A DNA stretch of 64,000 nucleotides. Origin: Adiantum capillus-veneris (Eukaryota; Streptophyta; Polypodiopsida; Polypodiales; Pteridaceae). The position numbers were made by a program, and so were the translations under genes. Of the stretch, positions 46,508-57,067 are shown one piece after another. The notes under the pieces were generated by a model. That model had not been told where the DNA came from and did no database searches. It saw only the letters and a program-made list of their open reading frames with translations. The stretch covers positions 89,353,680-89,417,679 of the forward strand of contig CM043962.1 of assembly GCA_014529385.2 (NCBI GenBank). Reading direction: 5' to 3'. Numbering within the stretch: position 1 is the stretch's first letter; each line of letters begins with the position of its first letter.

Positions 46508-46976
46508 TATAGATAATGCAGCTTAAAAATTTTAAGGAAGGAGAGGGCCTCCATGTGTCACTCATTGGTTCACTTTAAAAAACTAGTGAAAGGGTCACGA
46601 CGGCTTTCAAAAACAATAAGAAAATGATAAAATTGTTTAAACTGGTATCAGTGTTTGAGAAAGGATTGCATCAGCTTAGTCTTGAGCCAATTGAAAATCG
46701 AGACTAGCTAGCTGCAAACCATGGTAAACGAAAAACGGATGAAATATGTGAAAAAGTCATCCAAATATTTTGCAAATCTCAAAATTTTTGCTAGTATTTC
46801 CGCTTTTTTCCTTTGTGAAAAGGAAACTCAATCAGTAACCACTTAATAAAAGAGACTTTCTTGAATGTTAACACTAATACTTGGAATCAAGCTATAAAAT
46901 GCAAAAAATGTAATGCCATGTGAAGTTGTGAAATGTAAGGTGAAATAAAAAGAAATAATTAATATATGTGTGGGTG

Positions 46977-47057
46977 TGAAATTTATTAGAATTATGCAAG
47001 GTGAAGCTTCACTTTAGCATTCTAAAACAATAGAATGCAAAAAAAAAACATATATGT

Positions 47058-47091
<34 letters not shown>

Positions 47092-47150
47092 TTACTAAAA
47101 TTATGTGATGTGAAACTTCACTTTAGCATTCTAAAACAATAGAATGCAAG
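46977..47150. repeat. About 65-bp direct duplication around a (GT)n tract
   Basis: GAAGCTTCACTTTAGCATTC (about 47003) and GAAACTTCACTTTAGCATTC (about 47112) belong to two copies that both run through AAAACAATAGAATGCAA. A (GT)n tract (47058-47086) separates them. Confidence 0.8.
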
Positions 47151-48100
47151 AAAAGTAAAGAAATGATATCAATTGAAGGGTAAGTCTCCATCATGCACCG
47201 AGCCCAACACTTTGGGTTTCTTTTAGAAAGCCAAAAAACCACAAAAACAGGGGGAGGAGACAACAGCTTAAAGGCAACAATCTATCATTCATAGAGTCTG
47301 GACCCGATGAAGTACCTAGACATTGAACACCACTTACTGAGGTGTACGTCCTTTTGACTGAGGCTCAGCAAATGGAAAGAAATGTATCGCATGCTGGCTT
47401 TACAAAGCCTGCAGTTTAACCTGCACTTGCGCCACCTAGGTGAGCATCTTGCCTTGCTTGCAACATCCATTTTGCCAAATCAATGCTAGTCTGCAAAACT
47501 TTGATGCCATATTGTGCAATGGTCTTCTTGATAGGGGTCCGCATAATAAAGAGGCTCATGTTGAGAGGTGGACACCCTTGTTGTGAAGTACATGATCGCA
47601 ATACAGACCTTAATAACTTGTAATCCTTTGACTAAAAATGTATATTTCTAATGTTTTTAATTATGAGTTTTGCACACAAAAAAAAGAGCGCTGAAATGAC
47701 AATTTGACAATCCTTTTTTTTTTACAATCCTTTTGACAATGAAAAGTGAAAAGAGTTACTTTCTTTCTTTTGTCAAAAAACTTTTCACTCTATATATGGC
47801 AAATGTGTCATGTTAAATATGCTTCATAGAAAAAATATAAATTGGAGGGTAATTTTACTCCATACAAATTTGACTTTTGAATTTGAAGATATGTTTGGAT
47901 TTTTTTCAAGGGAATTTAAAAAAAACCAATATTGATATTATTTTAGCAAATTGTGTAATTTTGTATTCTAAAATTTTAAAAAATTACTCTAAAGAGAGAG
48001 TTCTATACTTTTTCTTAAAGTTTTTGAAAAATTTCCGCCACATGTGGCGAGCAAACGTGCCACCTCGTCCTCTCTCCCATCGAATTGTTGATTGTTGTGA
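47151..48100. other. Gene-free AT-rich region
   Basis: No coding similarity. Short frames at 47285-47601 (minus) and 47877 (plus) lack any domain. Several T or A homopolymers. Confidence 0.5.
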
Positions 48101-48101
48101 T

Positions 48102-48103
<2 letters not shown>

Positions 48104-48135
<32 letters not shown>

Positions 48136-48330
48136 GAGAGAGAGAGGGGGAAAACTTGAAGGTTAAGTATGTTTCTATGAATAGAGAAAGAGGAGGTTTG
48201 TGGAAAGGTTTGACAAGAGCTCATTTACTTGTGTGAATCTGCTTCTAAGATTATGGGTAGGCCAATGCCAACACACAAAGATGCATGCATGCATGTGTGT
48301 GTGTGTGTGTGTGTGTGTGAGTGTGTGTGT

Positions 48331-48400
<70 letters not shown>

Positions 48401-48508
48401 TCATAGGAGATCGCTCAATGAGAAGAAGAGAGTAGAGAAAGGTTGTGTGTGTTAAAAGAGAGAGCCAATCAACGAGAAGAAGAGAGTAATGAGACGTTGT
48501 GTGTATGT

Positions 48509-48591
<83 letters not shown>

Positions 48592-48700
48592 GAAGAAGAA
48601 GAAGAAGAAGATTAGTTCTCTCTCTATATATATAGAGAGAGAGAGGGACTTTGAATCTGCTCAAAGAAGGGACTTTGGATACCAATCTATGTAATACTTG
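48104..48700. repeat. Series of CA, GT, GA, TA and GAA microsatellites
   Basis: (CA)n 48103-48133; (GT)n 48296-48374 directly followed by (GA)n 48375-48399; (TA)n 48510-48560 directly followed by (GA)n 48561-48588 and (GAA)n 48588-48611. The dinucleotide pattern again shows a TG or TA run joined to a GA run. Confidence 0.93.
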
Positions 48701-48977
48701 AAAAATCTCTGAGAATGCTTAGATGATGACAAGTTTGAGAGAATTGAAGCAACCAAATTGAAACTGTGAAAACCAAGTATAACTAGCTACATCTACAAAT
48801 AAAAAAAACAAGAAAAGACTCTCCTAAAGATAGTAAAATTTTCCACGGTAAGCTAAATGGAGAGAGGATGACAACATTCTTGAAAGAAGGTTGTTCCACC
48901 AAAACCACACTCTGCGAAAACTCTCTCTCTCTTTAAATATATCCGTATATATATGAATACATACATAAATATGTATA

Positions 48978-49130
48978 TATGTACCACAATTGCTTCTTCT
49001 TAACCACATCAATGCACGGATCACATACTACTATATATATGTATATATTTTCATCTTTAGGCAAAGGAGAGGGAGGAGAGTGCCACAATTGCTTCTTCTT
49101 AGCCGCAGCAATACGCGGGTCACATACTAG
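48978..49130 (+). mobile_element. Helitron-like 3' termini, two related ends
   Basis: The segment TTGCTTCTTCTTAGCCGCAG ends at GCGGGTCACATACTAG (49130), followed by T. CCGC and GCGG can form the subterminal hairpin about 11 nt before CTAG. A diverged copy (TTGCTTCTTCTTAACCACAT ... CACATACTAC) lies at 48988-49034. Together with 50150-50172 they form one terminus family. Confidence 0.65.
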
Positions 49131-49370
49131 TTGCATAATGTTAAGTTAAAACCTTGCAATTGGCACCTTCATGTGTCATGTTTTTCTAGCCTTGAGGTAT
49201 TACAAACATTGGGAATAAATGCACCTAACCCTAAAATTTACATTTGAGCTTCAACAAATGAAGACATTTTGAACCTTCCACACATTGCATAATATTAAGT
49301 TAAAACCTTGCAATTCGCAGCTTCATGTATCATGTTTTTCTAGCCTTGAGGTATTATAAACATTGAGAAT
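49131..49370. repeat. About 85-bp direct duplication
   Basis: TTGCATAATGTTAAGTTAAAACC... (49131-49215) and TTGCATAATATTAAG... (49284-49369) match throughout, including TTTTTCTAGCCTTGAGGTAT. The first copy starts exactly after the Helitron-like CTAG end at 49130. Confidence 0.85.
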
Positions 49371-49525
49371 CTCAAACAGCCAAAATGGAAGGGCATGACG
49401 GATGTAGAAAAGTTGAATGCCGAGTACATCCATGATCACTCTCTCACCACCTCAAGGACATGCTATGACACAAGAGGAGGAGCACACCTATTGAAAATCT
49501 ATTACAACCTCACGTGGGGCAACGA

Positions 49526-49567
49526 TATGTGTGTGTGTGTGTGTGTGTGTGCGCGCGCTCGCTCGCT

Positions 49568-49624
<57 letters not shown>

Positions 49625-49717
49625 TAATAGACTTCAAAGATCCACTTAACCACAAATTGAGAGAGAGAGAGAAATTTCTAATAGACTTCAAAGATCCACT
49701 TAGCCAAGACTTGAAGC

Positions 49718-49754
<37 letters not shown>

Positions 49755-49969
49755 AGAGAGCTTTTAATACTCTATTTTAAAGAGCTTCACAAATTTCGAG
49801 CTTGAGATCCTTCCATGCATCACGCAATGTAGAGAGAGACAGAGAGAGGGGGGGGGGGGGAGTTTAATGTAATAGAAACACATCAAGAGACCTCAAAGCT
49901 CTATCTAACTAGTCTTGAACTTAAGACGTGGTGTTTAAGAGGGAAGTATGATAATCAATCTCCTACACT

Positions 49970-50005
<36 letters not shown>
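49526..50005. repeat. TG/GCGC/GA compound microsatellite and GA-flanked repeats
   Basis: (TG)n 49528-49550, GCGCGCGCTCGCTCGCTCGA, then (GA)n 49568-49620. A unit TTCTAATAGACTTCAAAGAT occurs twice (49622 and 49676), each flanked by GA tracts. Further GA runs at 49720-49750 and 49977-50004, and a poly-G run at 49849-49860. Confidence 0.9.
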
Positions 50006-50008
<3 letters not shown>

Positions 50009-50129
50009 TGACGAAGAAGAAGAGAATTTTTCCTAGAGTGATTACAGGAACTAAAGTACACCTTCTCACTTATGCAAACACACATACAAACACACACCTA
50101 CAGATATGTGTATGTGTGTGACACAATGG

Positions 50130-50172
50130 CCATGTTTTTCTTAGCCGGAGCAATGCGCGGGTCACACACTAG
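50130..50172 (+). mobile_element. Helitron-like 3' terminus, third copy
   Basis: TTTTTCTTAGCCGGAGCAAT, then GCGCGGGTCACACACTAG, followed by T. It shares the end with 49101-49130. The hairpin is weaker (CCGG/GCGG). Confidence 0.6.
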
Positions 50173-50363
50173 TATGCATTTAAGCCTAGTAGCAAAGAAG
50201 TATGCTATGATTGGTTACCTGAATTTGCTTTTTTCTTCTTCTTTTTCTTTATGGAGGGGGGCGGGGCTCGTCAATAAAGGACACAGACAAAACTCATAAG
50301 ATCAACGGCTGAGATGGATCAGTCGTCGATCTTCCCCAATGTAAATAAAAAGATTAGGGTTTC

Positions 50364-50460
50364 GTGTTTCGTGTCGACCCCTTGAACCCACGACCTACCC
50401 CTCCACAGCCTTTAGCTCTAAGCACCTGCGCTGACGCGCGTTGTTGGAAACAATGCGTCT
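50364..50460 (-). repeat. tRNA-derived SINE candidate
   Basis: The minus strand has an A-box-like GCAGGTGCTTAGAGCTAAAG and, about 30 bases on, a B-box-like GTGGGTTCAAGGGG. The spacing fits the pol III promoter of tRNA-derived SINEs. No poly-A tail or target duplication was confirmed. Confidence 0.35.
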
Positions 50461-51910
50461 TTGCACGATCAAAAACCTGCCCCCCCCCCTGTTATGTCGA
50501 TCCAACGGCCCATATCACGCGCCCGGCTAATAAGTCACCCCTGTCGTAGATCCCACGAGTCCCACCCCATCACTTATAAAGTGTTGTGGGGGGGGGGGGG
50601 GGGGGGGTGGTGGATTTGTTTAGGGTTTTTTCTAATTGCAATTCAAAGGGGTGTAGTGAGTAGAGGCATGGGAAAGGTTACCCCTTGATGCTTGTGCAAT
50701 CATGAAGAGTGCCCCAAAAATTGTCCCACCCACAATTTACCGTTTCCCATGTAGTAGGAATAGAACCATGAATAGAGCTCAATGATATGCATTAAAAAAA
50801 AGAAGCATATTTAATGCAGCAGTTGCCTATATCACAAATGTAGAAAAAACTATGAATTGATGTTTCCTTGCCAATTTTCAGTTTCAAACAGAAAAAGGAA
50901 ACACATTAAAAAAACACACACACACACACACACACACAAGCATAAAAGTGCAAAAGCTCACAAATCAAGGTTTTTTTTGTTAAATATACAAAAAACAGTC
51001 AATTTCTTCTTTTTTTTTCTTGTTATAAGGCATCTTTGACGATGTTTCTCATCAAGTGGGATAACAGTGTCTACAAAATGAGCATCTCAATGCTGAACAG
51101 ATCACTTGACCCACAGACAAGAAATATTAGTAGAGAAACAAAGCATATACATAGGTTGTCACACTATAGTGATACTGTTGGATTCTTTTGATCCACTTTT
51201 GATAATAATAATCTCTCACTTTGTGATCAATTATACAATCCATTTTTAGTTACTATGTCAAACTTAATTTTCTATTATGTTCTTATTAACAAACACCATC
51301 AAAAAACAGTAGTTGTCCATGCTAACCATCCCTTCCGAGCCAACACTTATGCGGCTTTTCCAATCTTCAAGAGTTTCTGACATGACTACTTAACATACCT
51401 TAATTGATTATAATAAGAAAAATAAAAATCTCTCATCATACTGAGTATGATGCACTTCCAATATGTGTATTTACTTTGCCATAGTACGCACAATTGTGAG
51501 TGGAGATGTCATATTGATTCAAAAAACGAATATACAAGTGCTACATGTGCCTTGAGGGGGTATTATTTTTGAAAAGGAAGCTTGTACAAAAACACAACAA
51601 GAGACTAACAAAGAGCTGCTAAGTATTACCTCAATCCCAAGTAATTTGCTTCTCAGTGCTACTAAACAAATCTCACAACTTGGAATAATCTCACAACTAC
51701 ATGAACCACAATAATCGCTCCAAAATCGTACCAAACATACGAATGTAACACAACAAACAAATAGAAGTGTTCATGATGATCAAGTTATGACATCCTAAAT
51801 CACCTTTTTGAAGATCACATAAAGGATGTTTCTTGTCTACTTGTTGATCCCACTAAGATTGACATGACAAGAATAGAAGATGATGAACATCTTATCATTT
51901 AGACATTTGA
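50461..51910. other. Gene-free region with a probable LINE tail
   Basis: Poly-G (about 50588-50607), (CA)n (50913-50938), and at 51488-51560 a segment CACAATTGTGAGTG, then ATGTGCCTTGAGG, that resembles the LINE 3' tail at 25600-25675 in the same orientation. No protein recognised. Confidence 0.45.
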
Positions 51911-51914
51911 CAAC

Positions 51915-52093
51915 GTTATACAAGTAGGCCGTGCCAATTTTCATTTGGGGGTGATTAATAGGAATGTCAGTAGATGCTCTTTAAGCTTTGAGGGAAAAGA
52001 GGTGCGGGGGGGCACGTGGTGGAGAGAGAAAGAGGGGATGAGCGGGGAGAGAGGGATAGATATTTTTTCTCTGGTTTAGTTTTGCAGGCATCC

Positions 52094-52147
<54 letters not shown>

Positions 52148-52730
52148 TTCGTCTGAGCATGCAGCGGATGACAGAGGAGAGGGTGAAGGTGGAGGTAGAG
52201 GGGGGAGGCGCATGGAGACATGGCCCGGTCTCAGGGGCATGTAGAGAGAGAGTTGATAGGAGTTTTAGAAGGCGATGAGAGAGAGAGAGGCATGGCCGGG
52301 CAGGAGAGGGTGCTCGCTCTGTTGTCGAGTTTCTCAACTCAGAGGAGCCACTGCCCAAAGCACGCAGGGTGAATGGGCCGGGTGCTACTGGAGGGTGTGG
52401 TAGAGCAACTGACGATACTCTCTCTCTGTCTCACGCTCAGTACAGCAGAGAATGGCTTCAACGAGGTGACACCCAGGGAAGGCAAGGGTAGGACGAGGAC
52501 GAGGATCAAGGGTAGCACGATGGTATTCTATGTCTCTTTTTGTGCTGCATGTTTGCTCGCAAGATCGCGGGGTAGAGTGGGGAGGGAGAGACAGACAGAC
52601 GGAACGGAGCATGTGCATGGCCTCCAATTGAGTGTCTGGTTTTAAAAGCTAAGGCGGTGAAGGAATCTTTGTAGCTAATTATTTAATGGAGAGTGAGGTG
52701 GACCAGGTATGTACCAAATAGCTCGTGTCA
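51915..52730. repeat. Dispersed repeat with an internal (GA)n tract, copy 2
   Basis: Counterpart of 28500-29520: the start AAGTAGGCCGTGCCAATTTT and the end AATAGCTCGTG are shared, with a (GA)n tract (52098-52143). The middle parts are G-rich and only loosely similar. No coding domain found. Confidence 0.55.
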
Positions 52731-53123
52731 CCAACAACTAACATTTGTTTTTTTAATAAATATTGCTTAAGAAAAAACAATGTTAATGTTTTAGCCTTCA
52801 TTTTTAATCTAAGGCTAATGACACAAGTGGGATTTATGCAAAAATTTAAGCTATATATAGGGTATCATAATTAAAAATCTCAACCTTTACCCTAAAATGT
52901 AAGGTCCAATGGAGTTACAAATTGAATTTTTCATTTTGACAAAGAAAATGTAATAACGGAGTGGTGCTAATTTTGGACCTCTTACTAGAATATGTGAGCA
53001 CCATTTTTGAGAGTTTCTTTGTTCATTTCAATGGATGATCCAAAAATGTACTACTTATGGGCCAAAACAAACCTCGCAAATCATAACATCAAACAAATCA
53101 TTCATAAAACCCTTACAAAGTCA

Positions 53124-53268
53124 AAGTCAATTCAAAGGAGCTAACATAGTTGGTTGAGCACTCGATCGTCGTGACCCAAGTCATGAGTTCGAGTGCAATC
53201 AAGCGACCTTGGCAACACTCACAGATGTGTTTATCATTTTGCAACGATTTACCAAAAAAAAAACCCAA
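53124..53268 (+). mobile_element. tRNA-derived SINE with target duplication
   Basis: The A-box-like TAGTTGGTTGAGCACTCG (about 53147) and the B-box-like GAGTTCGAGTGCAATC (about 53185) are spaced as in a tRNA gene. A tRNA-unrelated body follows and an A-rich tail (ACCAAAAAAAAAA, 53251-53263). A 9-bp repeat ACAAAGTCA flanks it (53115-53123 and 53269-53277), as expected for target-primed insertion. A true tRNA is excluded because the acceptor stem does not pair. Confidence 0.7.
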
Positions 53269-53277
53269 ACAAAGTCA

Positions 53278-54800
53278 TAGTTCACCTATCAAAATGGTAA
53301 AGAAGGGCATATCGATGAGTTATCAGAAGCATAGGGTCTCTAGGTAAAGTTGGTCCAATTGCATGTTCTTTGCTATGAGGTTCATTCATTGTGTTTCCCA
53401 CATCTCTTGAGCATGGGTCTTGTATTGTAAGAGATCACTTAAGTTTCTCGGTGAAGTCGATGGAAGGGTTGTAGCATCTTAGAAGTGATGAATTGGTAAT
53501 AAAATTATTCCCGTTGCGGCTATCCCTTGATAATAGGATTTATCACGTAGTTAGCTATTGCAACCCTACTTTCTCTCACCGCTTGACAGATGTGAGAGCG
53601 AGTCCGAGGTTTTGTGTGTGAAAGAAGGCATCGACTACGGTCTTCAAGAAAAGAAAATCATTGCTTTCAAGTACTCCTTTAGCTCATGTGCACATTCTTT
53701 GAGAAAATCAACCTTGTTTTTGTAAAGCTCCTTTGAACACTTCTTTTTAGCCCAAAAGTGCAAAGCCGTCAACTAAAATCTCTTTTTTTATATTAAAAAA
53801 TACATCATTGGCAAATAAAAAAAGGATGTCATTGACATGACTGCACAAAATGAATAAACTTGTCTATTTTGTTCTTGGTTTTGATATGTCCATTAAATAA
53901 CATTTCTCAAAGTTTGACTTGATTTCATTGGTAGTCCTTAGTAAAGGGTTCGATTTTGGGTGCATCTCTTGATCCGGGCCTAGAAAATTAAATTTTTTCT
54001 AACCGATCAAAATAAGGGGAAACTTGAAATTCTCCCCACTTTTAGGTCAAAATTTGAAGCTTTTTTCGATAATTACACTTAAACTTGTGTAAATTTTCCG
54101 GGTCTTTTAAAGGCAAGCTCAAAATCTAATCGAGATTTTATAATTTTAGTCGATTAAAATACACTAAATATTTTAATCATTGGGGATAAAGCTTGTTGAT
54201 TAGTGCCATGTGGCAAGTTAATGATGATAAACTTTTTTTATGTATAGTTTTTAGACATATGTGTATCATTCATCCTTGATACACAAGGTCCATAATCTTA
54301 TCATTCTGAGATCTTTTATTTACCGATGGCCAAGATTTGTTTCCAACCTAGGCATTTCGTCTGCTGACAACAAGGCACAAGTAGTCTATTAAGCAAAGAT
54401 TCCCTCTGGCCCCCCTACTTTTCGCCATAGGATCACATCCTCTAATCATGACGCTCGAAGCTAGTGCTGAACGAAGGGAGTTGCAAGGCCTTGCGTTACC
54501 TGAAAATAGCCAACTATTATTCTTTTATGCTTTTGTGAAAGGGTGTTGACATTTGTGTACCTCTCTTTTCAAAGAAGAGCATTGAGTATTGTGTCAAACA
54601 TTATTTTTTATGCTTTTAAAATATAATTATAATTTAAATAGTTTATTGTTATATATTTTTTTAAAAACATATAATTTTATTATAATACCACATGTTTTAA
54701 AATATTAATGTCACTTTCTATTTTGCTCTATCACAAAGAAGCCTCTTATTATAAAATTCTTCACAATAGCTTTATGTAGGCCATCGCTAATTTTCACATT
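53278..54800. other. Gene-free AT-rich region
   Basis: No open frame with recognisable similarity. The segment at 54600-54720 is very AT-rich (over 80%). No terminal repeats identified. Confidence 0.5.
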
Positions 54801-54819
54801 GGTATATCACTTTTCATTA

Positions 54820-54900
54820 TTCACATTTGAACCCATCACCTTAAATGTCCAATGGTCAAGCTAAACCACTGGGCTACAAGCCTATAATGGTGTGTAAATA
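54820..54900 (-). repeat. tRNA-derived SINE candidate
   Basis: The minus strand reads TTGTAGCCCAGTGGTTTAGC (A-box-like) and GATGGGTTCAAATG (B-box-like) about 30 bases later, a common head of plant tRNA-derived SINEs. Tail and target duplication were not resolved. Confidence 0.5.
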
Positions 54901-55930
54901 GACATTATTCATCAAAAATAAAAACTATTACAAACCCCCCTTTCCTTTTCTTTCCTTGCACCCTTCCTTTTTGTTGGCTACAAGCCAGGACATCGTTGGA
55001 TACAACCATACCAAACGTCACCAAAATCTAGAGTCCTAGCTTTTACAAGGATCCACAACCTTGGTACATAATAAAACCATACAAAACACACCCGATGATA
55101 TAGCAGGTCGGGAGGATGCCACTATGTCGAGAGACTGCCACCACCTCTACCATGTCCACCAAGCCCACCGAAACCACCTCACCTAGTTAGCATGTTGAAT
55201 ATAATTCCATGTGGACGAATCCCAAGTCCCATCTCCATCCGACCAAGCGGGTTGCCACCATACTGAAAGCCCTGCCACAACCATCAACATGCCCCAGCCA
55301 AGACACATCAAAGCCAAAACAAAAAATCCCACACACCTCCCTTCCTGCTCTGGCGTAGACGTCTGCCCCTACTCAACATTCGATACTTCTAGGTGCTACC
55401 CTGCACTGATCCACCTAGATAGAATGACCAATCTCACCTTGCCCGTCCCTTACTTTTCACAGCATGCACACCTTCCATGCAGCCTTCTCCTTAATGCCTG
55501 CAGCTATGTGTCTTTGGGATTTCCTCTCTCTCTCACACACACACTCCTACGTCTCGTTGATTTCCAAGGCAAGACACACACACACACATCGATACACATT
55601 TGTTGGAAGACACCGAGCTAACAAAGAGAGAAGGAGGAGTGTCTCAAGGCCTTGCCATCGCACCTCTGCCAGCACAAATCTTTGAACTTGAAGGGAAATG
55701 AAAGTAGAAGGTATTCCTGCACTGAGCCAGCCCCCCGTTCTTACTTGCCATCCCTGCCCCATCCAATCCTCGTTGTTTGCACCTTCTATCCAGGGATTTA
55801 TATTTACGTAATTACTACGGGTCTATCAGGCTTTTGCATTTTCCCTGCGGGCCTGCCGAGAAAACCCTAAAGCTCCATAGACTTAATATATAGAGGGCCC
55901 TAATCGGGCCCGCTGGGTGTTTTTTGTTGA
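54901..55930. other. Unassigned region with weak open frames
   Basis: A 136-codon plus-strand frame at 55211 has no recognised domain and is interrupted by CA microsatellites; I do not call it a gene. The end (about 55800-55925) shares GCCTGCCGAGAAAACCCTA-like and TCGGGCCCGCTGGG sequences with 58175-58235, so it is probably part of a dispersed repeat. Confidence 0.4.
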
Positions 55931-55931
55931 G

Positions 55932-56038
<107 letters not shown>

Positions 56039-56499
56039 AACGACTACCTTTGTAGACATCGTTTGATACACTTACAACCACAAATAGCTCGTAGATGCGT
56101 TAGCACACGTGCTCTGGCTCGTAAGGAATGCTTGGCATTATTGTGTAGCTCTCTCTGAGCCAATCGTGATGGTGCAGTTGAATCTCCAATGCGATGAGCA
56201 AGCAGGAAGTAGCGTCAGGATGAAGCTGACACTCTCTCTCTCTCTTTCTCTCTCACACATGGTCATTGACAGCTTAAAACTTTGATTATGATTAATTTCT
56301 CTTTACAAAATGACCTAGGTACCTTATATACTAAGGCTACCATAATCAATTGGCTTTGTATTTACAATCTGGAAGTGTTGCACCCCGACTTCTACATCTA
56401 GAATAACTACTCATTATAAATTATTTTTGTAACCATAATCCACATCATTTTATAACTATCAAAAAATAAGACTTTGGTATGGAAATTGAGTTATGTCGT

Positions 56500-57067
56500 G
56501 TTGTTGGCCCATGGGTCGACACTTCTCCTCGCCGAATTCATTTCGTCCCTGACATGACCTCATTGTCAATGTTGGTGCGGTCTTTTGTCGTTTTGCTTTC
56601 TTGTGCTTTATGTCCTTCACATCCAAACCCCGAGCTGCAACATCTGTTGTTGTCATTATAGGGCTATTTCCATATCTAAATTCAAAAAGAAGCCAATCTT
56701 GTTCATCTTGACTCTTATCATCATGGATAGATAAAGCTGCAAATTCATCCATTCAAAGTTGTCTAGTAACTTGAAAACAACCTCTTTTTGTTTCCATAAA
56801 TATGATCACTTTACTTCCATCCATCAGTCGCTTCAGTAAATCTGCCAATTTTGAGTATTTCTCGTTCTAAAAAACAATTCCTACAATTTGTAGAATTGAA
56901 TGATTGTCTTTCAAAGCTTATGAACCAATGACAACTTTGTAAGGATTCTGTAGAAATTGTCTGGCTAAACCTTCAACTTGTTTAGGCCAAGTTATACTCC
57001 AATACAAAGTCTGTCTGTCAGGCCGAATCTGGGAGATAATTTTTTTTATTTGAGATTCAAAACCCAT
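56500..57067 (-). pseudogene. 5'-truncated processed pseudogene of a DEAD-box RNA helicase (DBP2/p68 type)
   Basis: The minus strand starts at 57067 with [20 protein letters not shown], followed by [19 protein letters not shown] (motif III SAT reads SIT). It continues without intron through [35 protein letters not shown] and [20 protein letters not shown] (motif V). Three in-frame stops interrupt it: after KVVIGS, before NEKYSK, and before MDEFAALS. Beyond DVKDIK the similarity fades, and motif VI (HRIGRTGR) is unrecognisable. Everything before MGFE (motifs Q, I, Ia, II) is absent. Lack of introns and 5' truncation suggest a LINE-mediated retrocopy. The closest family is plant RH20/RH30-like helicases, which unwind RNA in the nucleus. 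Confidence 0.88.

Noticed and set aside
53140-53215. A functional tRNA gene
   Set aside because: A and B boxes are present, but the acceptor and anticodon stems do not pair. The A-tail and target duplication indicate a SINE.
55211-55621. 136-codon plus-strand frame
   Set aside because: Low-complexity H/T/S-rich composition, runs into CA repeats, no recognised motif, no splice or start context.
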